From: Bradyrhizobium sp. ISRA464
GTDB lineage: Bacteria; Pseudomonadota; Alphaproteobacteria; Rhizobiales; Xanthobacteraceae
NCBI RefSeq assembly: GCF_029910095.1
Contig: NZ_CP094526.1
Coordinates: 2,232,001 to 2,296,000, forward strand
Direction of reading: 5' to 3'
Length of the DNA stretch: 64,000 nt
Shown here: piece by piece, positions 53,836-62,636 of the stretch
Numbering within the stretch: the first letter of the stretch is position 1
Layout of the letters: every line of letters starts with the position of its first letter
Notes under the pieces: model-generated
Seen by the model: the letters and a program-made list of their open reading frames with translations, nothing else
The model's database searches: none
Told to the model about the DNA's origin: nothing
Program-made: the position numbers and the translations under genes

Positions 53836-53866
53836 TTGACATTCAATCGATCTGCTGAATGATATA
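53836..53866. promoter_or_regulatory. Promoter and BigR-like operator of the sulfide module
   Basis: TTGACA at 53836-53841 is a good -35 with an AT-rich -10 (ATGATATAT) about 17-19 bases on. Overlapping it, ATTCA at 53841-53845 and TGAAT at 53856-53860 form an inverted repeat with ten bases between, resembling sites of ArsR-type BigR regulators. It sits between the two divergent genes. Confidence 0.5.
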
Positions 53867-53879
53867 TCCAGGAGATGAC

Positions 53880-54548
53880 GTGTCAAGCATCGGGCCGAAA
53901 CAAGCGATCTATGAGAACCTCGCCGAGGTGGCGCAGGCGCTCGGCCATCCGCACCGGCTGGAGTTGTTGGAACATTTGGCGCAGGGCGTGCGCAGCGTCG
54001 AGGAGCTATCTGCCCGGGCGCATCTGACCTTCGCCAATACATCGAGACACTTGCAGATTCTCAGGCGAGCACGCCTCGTAGAGACGACGCGGCGCGGCAA
54101 ACACGTTCTCTATCGCCTAGCCGGCGAGACTGAAGTGGTTACGCTGCTCAGAGCCCTGGGTCGCGTGGGTGAACGGAACATTGCCGAAATCAGCAGCGTC
54201 GTTGCTGATTACTTTCACGCCCGAGATGCGCTCGAACCTGTGTCGCGAGAGGATTTGGTCGCTAGGTTGCACGACCATCTGGTGACGGTGCTAGATGTGC
54301 GCCCCGAGGACGAGTTCGCGCTTGGTCATCTCCCTGGCGCGCTCAACATACCGCTCGCTGAACTGGAGCGACGCTTGGCGGAAATTCCAAAAAGCCGCGA
54401 AGTGATCGCCTATTGCCGTGGTCCCTATTGCGTCTTTTCGATTGAAGCCGTCGCGGCGCTCAGGGCCCAAGGCTATTCCGTCCGCCGGCTCGAGGATGGA
54501 TACCCCGAATGGAAGGCCGCAGGCCTGCCGGTCGAATTTGTTGCTTGA
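53880..54548 (+). CDS. ArsR-family regulator fused to a rhodanese domain
   Basis: The 222-residue protein joins an ArsR winged helix (VAQALGHPHRLELLEHLAQG; HLTFANTSRHLQILRRARLV) to a rhodanese domain (VLDVRPEDEFALGHLPGALN; VIAYCRGPYCVFSIEAVAAL). The only cysteines lie in the rhodanese loop CRGPYC; none is in the DNA-binding part. The GTG at 53880 has GGAG five bases upstream and is preferred over the ATG at 53859. It should repress the divergent hydrolase/MFS operon until sulfide or persulfide reaches the rhodanese cysteine; the mechanism is inferred. Confidence 0.88.
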   Translation: MSSIGPKQAIYENLAEVAQALGHPHRLELLEHLAQGVRSVEELSARAHLTFANTSRHLQILRRARLVETTRRGKHVLYRLAGETEVVTLLRALGRVGERNIAEISSVVADYFHARDALEPVSREDLVARLHDHLVTVLDVRPEDEFALGHLPGALNIPLAELERRLAEIPKSREVIAYCRGPYCVFSIEAVAALRAQGYSVRRLEDGYPEWKAAGLPVEFVA

Positions 54549-55595
54549 GCTAAGCGGATCTAACTATATCGGAAAACTTGACGGGCGATATGCACGGAGG
54601 ATCTCTGCTGACGAGTGTTGCGTCCCCCGTGTTGATGGCCAGCCGGAAAGGTCCGCTTTTGAGCGAGTGCGAGAACGCGGCTGAGCCTATCGGCCTTTCC
54701 GGACTTGTGAGCACAGGCGCTAACTCGCCCACGCGCCGCACGGCGCCGCTTTCGCCCGGAAGCCTGTTGCCGATTGGACACGACGGGCAAATCAGTCAGA
54801 AACCTGTCAAGACCTAGCGCGAGAAATATTTCCGTTTTCCAGAAATACAACTCAGTCTATGATCCACCCGTCTCACCCGCCTGAGGGGCGCTTCGCGATC
54901 GTCACGAGTGTTGGGTCGAGATGCGGTGGACGCCGATGTCACGGCTGACGAGCGTGGCAGATAGCGGACGGTGAAGTCGTGCAGGCCTGACGCCCTAGTG
55001 GCAGGTGTCTCCTTGCAAAGCGCGAAGCGCTTTTGCAAAGACGGTGACAACAAAGCCCAGTCTCGCCGGGGAGAGCACGTATAAGCCGTAAAACCATCGC
55101 GCAGGGAAAGCCGGAGTGTTTTCCGGTTTCACCTGTGGTCCTACCTCCCGAGCTTTCCATTTGCTCGGGACCCATGGGTGCGATCGGCACCCGGCTTTCC
55201 CTGCGCCCTCTGCTGATTGAGAGGGCGGAACGAGATGCAAAGCTCGGACAGTTCGTGTCGCGAGAATGCTGGTGTATGACCGGCAAGATGCGGCACATTC
55301 TCGGCGTCATCCCGGCCCTGAACCGGCGACAGCGTTCGTGCCGCGCGAACCCGCCATTTCCGAACCCCACATTGACGGCAGCGCCTCCGCCGGGCACAGC
55401 GGACCACGCGTTTCGGCGTCGTTCGCTTACACCGGCGCGCAGACGTGGATACCGCTGCAGGCTTTTGCAGTGCAGCAATGATGAAAATCAAACCCTGCTA
55501 AAGGGGCAATGGCATTCGCCGAAGCTTCTCTGTAATGGTGCGGCCGGATGTCTCGGGGCCGGCGGTTCGTGCCCCGCAATTGCGCGGGAGGATAG
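54549..55595. other. Gene-free region dominated by a dispersed repeat
   Basis: No convincing gene is present in this kilobase; the frames are arginine-rich and overlap each other. A long repeat spans about 54760-55240 and is listed separately. The final 100 bases should contain the TRAP operon promoter. Confidence 0.6.
54760..55240. repeat. Long dispersed repeat with nested inverted repeats
   Basis: The segment begins GGAAGCCTGTTGCCGATTGG. It includes TCTCACCCGCCTGAGGGGCG and a perfect 16-base inverted repeat, GCGCAGGGAAAGCCGG at 55099 with CCGGCTTTCCCTGCGC at 55191. Inside that is TCCCGAG (55146) with CTCGGGA (55164). I recognise these phrases from a long intergenic repeat widespread in Bradyrhizobium. 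A 50-base piece of its left end recurs at 51508. No open frame suggests a transposase. Confidence 0.6.
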
Positions 55596-56600
55596 ATGCG
55601 TAAACTGATCTTGGCTGCGGTTTCGATCGCGGCAGTGACTTTTGTGGGGCCGGCGTCGGCCCAATCGCCGATCATCATCAAGTTCAGCCACGTGGTCGCC
55701 TCGGACACGCCGAAGGGCAAGGCGGCGGACAAGTTCAAGGAACTCGCCGAGAAGTACACCAACGGCAAGGTCAAGGTTGAGGTCTATCCGAACTCGACGC
55801 TCTACAAGGACAAGGAAGAACTCGAGGCGCTGCAGCTCGGCGCAGTCCAGATGCTGGCGCCGTCGAACTCGAAGTTCGGCCCGATCGGCATCAAGGAATT
55901 CGAGGTGTTCGATCTGCCCTACATCCTGCCCGACCTGAAAGCGCTGCGGAAAGTGACCGACGGCCCGCTCGGCGCCAAGCTGCTCAAGAAACTGGATTCC
56001 AAGGGCATGACCGGTCTCGCCTATTGGGACAACGGCTTCAAGCAGATGAGCGCCAACAAGAAGCTCGTCGCGCCCACCGACTACAAGGGCCTCAAGTTCC
56101 GCATCCAGTCGTCGAAGGTGCTGGAAGCCCAGTTCCGCTCGCTCGGCGCGATCCCGCAGGTGATGGCGTTCTCGGACGTCTACCAGGCGCTGCAGACCGG
56201 CGTCGTGGACGGCCAGGAGAACACCTGGTCGAACATCTACACCCAGAAGATGCACGAGGTGCAGAAATACGCCACCGTCACCAACCACGGTTATATCGGC
56301 TACGTCGTGATCGTGAACAAGAAGTTCTGGGACGGCCTGCCGGCCGATATCCGCGACGAGCTGTCCAAGGCGATGAAGGAGGCGACCGAATTCGGCAACA
56401 GCCAGTCCGCCAAGGAAAACGACGATGCGCTTGAAGCGATCAAGAAGGCCGGCAAGACCGAGATCATCAGCCTGACGCCGGAGCAGAACGAGGCGATGCG
56501 CAAGGCGATGCTGCCGGTCTACAAGGAAGTCGCGTCGCGGGTCGGCCAGCCCTTGATCGACGAGTTCCTGAAGGAGACGGGCCGCGGCCCGATGAACTGA
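55596..56600 (+). CDS. TRAP transporter substrate-binding protein (DctP family)
   Basis: The 334-residue protein has a signal peptide (MRKLILAAVSIAAVTFVGPA, cleavage near ASA). DctP features follow: IKFSHVVASDTPKGKAADKF, VEVYPNSTLYKDKEELEAL, the substrate-carboxylate arginine region DYKGLKFRIQSSKV, and MAFSDVYQALQTGVVDGQEN. It binds a dicarboxylate or similar organic acid for the DctQ/DctM membrane proteins encoded downstream. GGGAGG precedes the ATG. A long hairpin lies in the 290-base gap before dctQ. Confidence 0.95.
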   Translation: MRKLILAAVSIAAVTFVGPASAQSPIIIKFSHVVASDTPKGKAADKFKELAEKYTNGKVKVEVYPNSTLYKDKEELEALQLGAVQMLAPSNSKFGPIGIKEFEVFDLPYILPDLKALRKVTDGPLGAKLLKKLDSKGMTGLAYWDNGFKQMSANKKLVAPTDYKGLKFRIQSSKVLEAQFRSLGAIPQVMAFSDVYQALQTGVVDGQENTWSNIYTQKMHEVQKYATVTNHGYIGYVVIVNKKFWDGLPADIRDELSKAMKEATEFGNSQSAKENDDALEAIKKAGKTEIISLTPEQNEAMRKAMLPVYKEVASRVGQPLIDEFLKETGRGPMN

Positions 56601-56640
56601 GGCGAATCGCCTAATAGCCGCCAGGAAGGCGGTGCGCTCG

Positions 56641-56761
56641 CTCTCCCGCTTGCGGGGGAGGGCTGGGGTGGGGGCTATCTCCGCGAGTCATTCCGTTGGA
56701 GAGAGCCCCCACCCGTATCGCATCTTCGATGCGATACGACCTCCCCCGCAAGCGGGAGAGG
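56641..56761. repeat. Long hairpin repeat inside the TRAP operon, copy C
   Basis: CTCTCCCGCTTGCGGGGGAG at 56641 pairs with CTCCCCCGCAAGCGGGAGAG ending at 56760. Inner arms GGTGGGGGCTATCTC and GAGAGAGCCCCCACC match, and an additional stem GTATCGCATC/GATGCGATAC lies at the tip. It is nearly identical to copy A at 30804 except at the tip. It lies between dctP and dctQ. Confidence 0.88.
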
Positions 56762-56890
56762 TGCAACGAGTTCGCAGATGGGCCTCTCAGTCGAGAACCC
56801 TCTCGCAAATCTAATGAGCGCCGCGGCTGGATCAGGCCGCGGCAACGGGGCGTGGCCGGTTGCCGTGTCCGGCCATGACTGGGGAGATCA

Positions 56891-57463
56891 ATGCTGCTCA
56901 AAATTCTCGACAGGCTTGAGGAAATCATCATCGCGAGCCTGATGGGCGCCGCGACGGTGCTCACCTTCGTCACCGTCATGCACCGCTTCCTAGTGGACGT
57001 GCCGTTCCTCTATCCGTACCTGTTCGGCATCAATCTCGCCTGGTCGCAGGAACTCTGCATCTACATGTTCATCTGGATGGCGAAGTTCGGCGCCGCCTAC
57101 GGCGTGCGCGCCGGTGTCCATGTCGGCGTCGACGTGCTGATCAACCGCCTCAACGATTACTGGCGCAAGCGCACCATCACCTTCGGCCTGCTCGGCGGTG
57201 CGCTGTTCACCGGCATCGTCGGCACGATGGGCGCCAAGTTCGTCATTGAGCTGATGCACACCGATCAGGTCTCGCCGGACATGGAGATCCCGAGCTGGAT
57301 CGTCTACGCCTGCATCCCGCTCGGCTCCTACCTGATGTGCTTCCGCTTCCTGCAGGTGTGCTGGAACTACTGGTGGACCGACGACCTGCCGCACCATGAC
57401 GCCTCCCATGTCGACGGTGTCGAGACCAGCAAAAACGCGCCGATCGCGCTTGGAGAAGCGTGA
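56891..57463 (+). CDS. TRAP transporter small permease (DctQ family)
   Basis: The 190-residue protein has four helices, beginning LEEIIIASLMGAATVLTFVT. The DctQ pattern WSQELCIYMFIWMAKFGAAY is followed by GVRAGVHVGVDVLINRLNDY. The stop overlaps the DctM ATG. It bridges the binding protein and the large permease. ATG at 56891 follows GGGGAG. Confidence 0.93.
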   Translation: MLLKILDRLEEIIIASLMGAATVLTFVTVMHRFLVDVPFLYPYLFGINLAWSQELCIYMFIWMAKFGAAYGVRAGVHVGVDVLINRLNDYWRKRTITFGLLGGALFTGIVGTMGAKFVIELMHTDQVSPDMEIPSWIVYACIPLGSYLMCFRFLQVCWNYWWTDDLPHHDASHVDGVETSKNAPIALGEA

Positions 57464-58746
57464 TGAGCGCCGCACTGATCTTCGGACTGCTGTTTGCCCT
57501 GATGCTGACGGGCATGCCGATCTCGATTTCGCTCGGCCTGACCGTGCTCACCTTCCTGTTCACCATGACGGAGGTGCCGATCGAGAGCGTCGGCCTGAAG
57601 CTGTTTTCGGGCCTCGACAATTTCGGCATCATGGCGATCCCGTTCTTCATCCTCGCCGGCACCTTCCTGACCCGCGGCGGCGTCGCGCGGCGCATGATCG
57701 CGTTCACGACCTCGCTGGTCGGCCATCTGCCCGGCGGCCTCGGGCTCGCCGGCGTCGCGGCCTGCGCGATGTTCGCGGCGATCTCCGGCTCGAGCGTCGC
57801 CACCGTGGTCGCGATCGGCTCGATCATGATGCCGGCGATGGTCGATCACGGCTATCCGCGCCGCTTCGGCGTCGGCGTGATCTCGACCTCGGGCGCGCTC
57901 GGCATCCTGGTGCCGCCCTCGATCATCCTGGTGCTGTACGGCGTCTCCACCAACACCTCGATCGGTGCGCTGTTCATGGCGGGCATCGTGCCGGGCGTGC
58001 TGCTCGCGCTGATGCTGGCCGGCGTGACCTTCTTTGTCGCGCAGCGCAACGGCTATCCGAAGATGCCGCGCGCGACGATCGCCCAGCAGTTCAAGGCGTT
58101 CCGCGAGAGCATCTGGGGCCTGCTGCTGATCGTGCTCGTGCTCGGCGGCATCTATGGCGGCATCTTCACGCCGACCGAGGCGGCCGCGGTCGCCGCGACC
58201 TACGCCTTCTTCATCACGGTGTTCGTCTACAAGGAGCTCAAGCTCTCCGAGGTGCCGAAGGTGCTGCTGCAGGCGGCGAGCATGAGCTCGATGCTGCTCT
58301 ACATCATCACCAACGCGGTGCTGTTCTCGTTCCTGATGACGCATGAGCAGATCCCGCAGGAGATGGCCGCCTGGATCATCGACAAGAATTTCTCGGTCTG
58401 GATGTTCCTTCTGGTCGTCAACGTCATCCTGCTGCTCGCCGGCAACGTGATGGATCCGTCGTCGATCCTCCTGATCATGGCGCCGATCCTGTACCCGCTG
58501 GCGACCAAACTCGGCGTCAATCCGGTGCATCTCGGCATCCTGATGATCGTCAACACCGAGGTCGGATTGTGCCATCCGCCGGTCGGGCTCAATCTCTACA
58601 TCGCGAGCAGTATCGCCAAGATGGGGATCAGCGAGATCACGGTCTCGGTGCTGCCATGGCTGTGCGCGATGCTGGTGTTCCTCGGTCTCATCACCTATGT
58701 GCCCGAGATCTCGCTGTGGCTGCCGCGATTGCTGGGAATGATCTAG
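57463..58746 (+). CDS. TRAP transporter large permease (DctM family)
   Basis: The 427-residue membrane protein of about 12 helices has DctM hallmarks: FGIMAIPFFILAGTFLTRGG, AAISGSSVATVVAIGSIMMP and GILVPPSIILVLYGVSTNTS, with a VGLCHPPVGLNLYIASSIAK region near the end. It catalyses sodium-coupled import of the acid bound by the DctP protein. An upstream GTG at 57460 is possible, but the ATG at 57463 coincides with the dctQ stop. Confidence 0.95.
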   Translation: MSAALIFGLLFALMLTGMPISISLGLTVLTFLFTMTEVPIESVGLKLFSGLDNFGIMAIPFFILAGTFLTRGGVARRMIAFTTSLVGHLPGGLGLAGVAACAMFAAISGSSVATVVAIGSIMMPAMVDHGYPRRFGVGVISTSGALGILVPPSIILVLYGVSTNTSIGALFMAGIVPGVLLALMLAGVTFFVAQRNGYPKMPRATIAQQFKAFRESIWGLLLIVLVLGGIYGGIFTPTEAAAVAATYAFFITVFVYKELKLSEVPKVLLQAASMSSMLLYIITNAVLFSFLMTHEQIPQEMAAWIIDKNFSVWMFLLVVNVILLLAGNVMDPSSILLIMAPILYPLATKLGVNPVHLGILMIVNTEVGLCHPPVGLNLYIASSIAKMGISEITVSVLPWLCAMLVFLGLITYVPEISLWLPRLLGMI

Positions 58747-58972
58747 CGCGCGATCCGCAAGCCGGAAGGCCGCGTGGGCGCAGGGCGTCGCGCGGTCTTC
58801 CGAAAAGTTCGTGCTCGGACGGGAAACGAAAGCATGGATCAACGCGGCTTTTATTTCTGGCGGGCAACGAAAGCGGATTACATCTTGGTGAGAGAGGTCT
58901 CTCTGTCCAATCCGTAAGTTGAAGGCGGCGGCCGGGCGCCTCATCTTCAGACAACCTTCAAAGGAGGTTCGC

Positions 58973-59566
58973 ATGAAGAAAGTCCTGCTCGCCGGTGTCG
59001 CGGCACTCACGATTGCCGGTTCGACCGTGGTCTATGCCCAGCATCGTCCGTGGTTTCATGGTCAGATGCGGATGAGCCCCGAGGACCGCGCTGCCTTCCT
59101 CGACGCGCGCATCGCCGCCGTCCACGCCGGGCTGAAGCTCAACGCGGATCAGGAGAAGCTGTGGCCGCCGGTCGAGGCCGCGGTGCGCGATTTCGCCAAG
59201 ATGCGGATCGATCGCGCCAATGCGCGGATGACCGCGGAGAAGAACGAGGCCGACAATGCGCAGAAGCCGGACGACCCCGTGGCGCGCCTGCGCGAGCGCG
59301 CCGACAACATGGCGGCGACCGCGACGTCGCTGAAGAAGATCGCCGATGCCGCCGATCCGCTCTACAAGATCCTCGACGACAACCAGAGGCGGCGGCTCAC
59401 CATGCTCACCCATATGGAAGGGCACGGGTTCGGCGCCGAGGGCTGGCGCCGCCACCGCTTCGAGCGCGGCATGGACCGCTGGGAACACGGCAGCGGCCGC
59501 GGCTATGACCATGACCGTTACGGCCACGACGACGGTCCGGACCAGGAGGGGTCGGGCCGGCTCTGA
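58973..59566 (+). CDS. Spy/CpxP-like periplasmic protein (LTXXQ-type)
   Basis: The 197-residue protein has a signal peptide (MKKVLLAGVAALTIAGSTVV, cleavage near YAQ). A helical mature region follows, with RAAFLDARIAAVHAGLKLNA, the LTXXQ-like DQEKLWPPVEAAVRDF and DPLYKILDDNQRRRLTML. The C-terminus is rich in Arg, His, Gly and Asp (HRFERGMDRWEHGSGRGYD). Such proteins are periplasmic chaperones or stress sensors, and the His/Asp tail could bind metals. AAGGAGG precedes the ATG at 58973. A terminator follows. Confidence 0.8.
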   Translation: MKKVLLAGVAALTIAGSTVVYAQHRPWFHGQMRMSPEDRAAFLDARIAAVHAGLKLNADQEKLWPPVEAAVRDFAKMRIDRANARMTAEKNEADNAQKPDDPVARLRERADNMAATATSLKKIADAADPLYKILDDNQRRRLTMLTHMEGHGFGAEGWRRHRFERGMDRWEHGSGRGYDHDRYGHDDGPDQEGSGRL

Positions 59567-59598
59567 GCAACGGTTGCGGCGTCCGCGCCAAGCCACGG

Positions 59599-59626
59599 AA
59601 AAGCCGCCGGAATCCGGCGGCTTTTG
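59599..59626 (+). terminator. Rho-independent terminator after the Spy-like gene
   Basis: AAAAGCCGCCGGA and TCCGGCGGCTTTT are perfect arms with A and T tracts, about 35 bases beyond the stop. Confidence 0.88.
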
Positions 59627-59740
59627 TCCGTCGGAGCAAATTGCCAAAAGTCGGGAAAACTCGCTTGAGCTTGCTGGACATCCCGGGTTCGCTTTGCTAA
59701 ACGGCGGCTCTCTTGCGAGGGTCACTTCCGGACAAGTTCC

Positions 59741-59816
<76 letters not shown>

Positions 59817-59842
59817 TATAAATCAAGACCTTAGCAAGAGAA

Positions 59843-59890
59843 ACCGTTTGAGAGAGCCGAACTAAAACGGTTTTTCAAACGGTGTTTTTA
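59843..59890 (+). terminator. Probable terminator after tRNA-Lys
   Basis: ACCGTTTGA at 59843 and TCAAACGGT at 59875 are perfect complements followed by GTTTTTA. An alternative pairing uses ACGGTTTTT at 59867. Confidence 0.6.
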
Positions 59891-59960
59891 GCGGCCGGTC
59901 GGCCAGTCCAATCTCAGCATTGTGATCTACGTCAGCGCGGCGGAGACTCGGGCGACTCGC

Positions 59961-61475
59961 TTAAAGCCGTCCCACATAACCTACATTTTCCCACTTCTGT
60001 TCAATGTCATCGGCGACGCATTGGTTCGGTTGCGCGGTGCTTCCGTCGAAATAGCGCTTGAAGTCAACGTGAACCCTCATGTTGTCTGGGCGGTAGGCCG
60101 CCATGCGATCGTAAAGGAGAACGGACGCGGCCTCGAAACGCCGATAGACTGATTTGTGCATCGGTGATCTCGATTCTTCCGTCTCGGGATCGATCGGCAG
60201 GTCACGAACTCCGGCCTTGAGGAAGCCTCCCGCCTGCTCATTGTGTTGGGGGCCCGCGGGATCGGGCGACAGCCGTAGCACACTGCCGTCGTGTTTCAGC
60301 CCGTCCGGAATGAGCGAAGCTCCGGCGAGCAGCCAGTTCAGCGCGACGTCCGAGAGCCGAGCCTCATTCTCGATATAGCCGCCGCCGACATCGGCGTGCA
60401 CGCCCGGAAACCAGACCTGTTCGAAGTAAAGATTGCCGTGCGCGTCGCGTTGGTCCTGCTTCTCGGCTGTCGGGGACCAGCCGACGCGCTTGAAGTCGGC
60501 GCGGTTCTCGTCAATCGAGATCGCATGCTTGGCGTAGCCGACATTGGGATTGAGGGTTGTGTCGTAAAATTTGTGCTTCGGCGGGGCGAAATGCACCGTC
60601 CGGAGGCGCTTCATGAACCCATAGCCGGGCAGATCCGGAGCGATCTTAAGGTAGTTCATGAGAAAGACGATCAGCGCTGTCGCGACGCCGAGGTAACTCA
60701 GAAGCCGGGCCCCCCATCCAGCCCATGGAAAGATCAGCTGAAGGGAGTCACCGAGCCGATGAACCCCGAGTAGTAATGCAATGCCGGAGGTCACGAGCGC
60801 CGCGCCCAAATATTTGTGGCCGAGGGCGGCGACGGTATCGAACACCCCGATGAAGTAGGGAAAGACGTTCGCGTGCTCGGCGCCGTTGACGGTGATTGTG
60901 CTGCCGTACCGCTGTCTGAATTGGGAGGCGATGGCGTCGCGCGTCTCCAGCAGGAATTGACGGTACCCAACAACGTTGCGCGAGTACGATGGGCAAAATT
61001 GATAGACATCCTTGACGGCGTGCTCGGCCAGCTTGTGGATGCTCTCTGGGTCACGGCGCAGGGGCGAGCCCTCCGGCATATGACGCGGGACCCCGCAATA
61101 GGTCATGACGCCGGCAACCGATCGGACCGTGTAGGCGCCCCGGCTGAAGCCGATCAGAAATATCCGATCGCCTTCCTCATATAGGGCGATGATCGCGGCA
61201 TAGCAGTCAACAATGTTCCGGGTGATCCCAAGGCCCGTCGCCATACTGGCAAGGTTGTAGAGCCACCGCATCCAACCGATCTTGAAGTGGCCACCGTCGG
61301 ACGCCGAACCAAGACCGGCGTCGTAGAAGGCCACCTGTTGGGACGGTTCGACCTTCGTGTCTGGGCCGACCCGGCAGGCGCGGTAGAGCTTGTAAACATT
61401 CGTGCGGGCTTCGTCGAAATTGATGCCGCCGGCCTGGCCTGTACCATCGGAAAAGATCACGATATTCTTCGGCAT
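59961..61475 (-). CDS. DUF2235 alpha/beta-hydrolase-like protein
   Basis: The 504-residue protein begins MPKNIVIFSDGTGQAGGINF, the usual start of DUF2235, and has the nucleophile elbow FLIGFSRGAYTVRSVAG (GFSRG, about residues 108-112). HADVGGGY (about residues 365-372) supplies the His/Asp region. Two hydrophobic segments (LGAALVTSGIALLLGV; LLSYLGVATALIVFLMNYL) suggest membrane association. DUF2235 domains occur in type VI secretion phospholipase effectors (Tle) and in stand-alone proteins. No VgrG, PAAR or immunity-like gene adjoins. It lies in the region after tRNA-Lys and may be accessory DNA. Confidence 0.85.
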   Translation of the reverse strand: MPKNIVIFSDGTGQAGGINFDEARTNVYKLYRACRVGPDTKVEPSQQVAFYDAGLGSASDGGHFKIGWMRWLYNLASMATGLGITRNIVDCYAAIIALYEEGDRIFLIGFSRGAYTVRSVAGVMTYCGVPRHMPEGSPLRRDPESIHKLAEHAVKDVYQFCPSYSRNVVGYRQFLLETRDAIASQFRQRYGSTITVNGAEHANVFPYFIGVFDTVAALGHKYLGAALVTSGIALLLGVHRLGDSLQLIFPWAGWGARLLSYLGVATALIVFLMNYLKIAPDLPGYGFMKRLRTVHFAPPKHKFYDTTLNPNVGYAKHAISIDENRADFKRVGWSPTAEKQDQRDAHGNLYFEQVWFPGVHADVGGGYIENEARLSDVALNWLLAGASLIPDGLKHDGSVLRLSPDPAGPQHNEQAGGFLKAGVRDLPIDPETEESRSPMHKSVYRRFEAASVLLYDRMAAYRPDNMRVHVDFKRYFDGSTAQPNQCVADDIEQKWENVGYVGRL

Positions 61476-61695
61476 TGCACACCATCCCCCAAGTGCGCCA
61501 AAAGGCCAACCTATATCATAGATTGTGCGTGTCGAAATGTGAGCTGGGCCACTTGCGCACAGCGCAGGTTGTCATGTCCTCCTTACTCTGAGTCATCTAA
61601 GCTTCAACTCGCGGCGGTCGCGTAAACGGCTTGATCGGTATTAGCGCTTATCCTCGGCTGGGGCGGCTCTGCTCGATCCGCGGCGAGGTGCGGTC

Positions 61696-62266
61696 GTGTC
61701 CTACGAGATACCGATTGCGTCCGGTCGTTCCATACTACCCACCCGGGCGGCACAATATGTACGCATGTCCCGGGACAGCCAGCGCTACTCGACGGCAAAC
61801 CAAGCGGACGTGATCTCGGCCTTCGCCAGAGAACGCAACATCACCATCGTTCGCATCTATGCCGATGAAGGCCTTAGCGGCCTTGCCATTCACTGCCGCG
61901 ACGGTCTCAAGGCTTTGAGAATGATGGCAGCCTTGCTCAAGAACAACAAGCGGTTCAATGCTGCCGATTTCAGCCGACAGCTTTCCAAGAAAGTCTTCCT
62001 CGGCCAATCGCGCGTCACCCGCATGGGCTTCTGGCACGGCGGCATGCCCGGTTACGGTCTAAGACGCCAGTTGCTTGATGAGACCGGGATCGTAAGAACC
62101 AGCTTGAATACGGCCAGAAGAAATACCTCCAGACTGACCGCATTAAGATCATTCACGGCCCGGACCGAGAGGTCGAGACCGTCAGACGCGTCTTCATGTC
62201 CTTCGTGTCGGAAGGGAAATACCTTGGCGAGCTCAAATCCGATATGGCGGGCTGCTGGCTAATGTG
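61696..62266 (+). pseudogene. Serine recombinase (resolvase/invertase type), deleted and frameshifted
   Basis: The frame from the GTG at 61696 has the recombinase start with the nucleophile serine (AAQYVRMSRDSQRYSTANQA) and IVRIYADEGLSGLAIHCRDG. It then jumps directly to FSRQLSKKVFLGQSRVTRMG and GGMPGYGLRRQLLDETG. About 75 residues expected between them in this family are absent. Near 62097 a frame change continues the protein as EYGQKKYLQTDRIKIIHGPD and REVETVRRVFMSFVSEGKYL, ending at a TGA at 62266. The missing part holds much of the catalytic domain, so it cannot be active. It is a relic of an integrative element next to tRNA-Lys. Confidence 0.8.
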
Positions 62267-62636
62267 AACCTGCTCGATGCCGCCCACACGACCGCGTTGG
62301 GAGACGCGGCGGTACGAGCGGCCGCATCGAATGCTTGACACCGCCGCTTATCGGCATGGGGCTTTGTTGAGCAAGACCACCTGCCGGTGCCCTGACGGTC
62401 GCCTTGTCTAACTGGCAAGCACTTGAAATATCGTTGCTTTCTGTGCCTGGGTAGAAGGCGCTAAACAGAATGCTACGCATCTGTCGAACCGGCACACGTG
62501 GCGAATGAGATTCCGGGCGTCGGAATCGAACGGGGGATAGGTTCCCTCAAGTTGCGACTCGCGTAACAGTTGCGGCTATACTCCTAGGATTCATGAACGG
62601 CGAATCCACTTTCAGCTTCAGTTTGGGAGCGAACGT
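62267..62636. other. Gene-free region between recombinase relic and hydrolase gene
   Basis: These 370 bases contain no convincing ORF. They may include eroded recombinase or transposon sequence and the promoter of the following gene pair. A ribosome site (GGGAG) ends the region eight bases before the next ATG. Confidence 0.5.

Noticed and set aside
54549..55595. Genes in the overlapping frames around 55 kb
   Set aside because: The frames are arginine-rich on both strands and coincide with a dispersed repeat with inverted arms.
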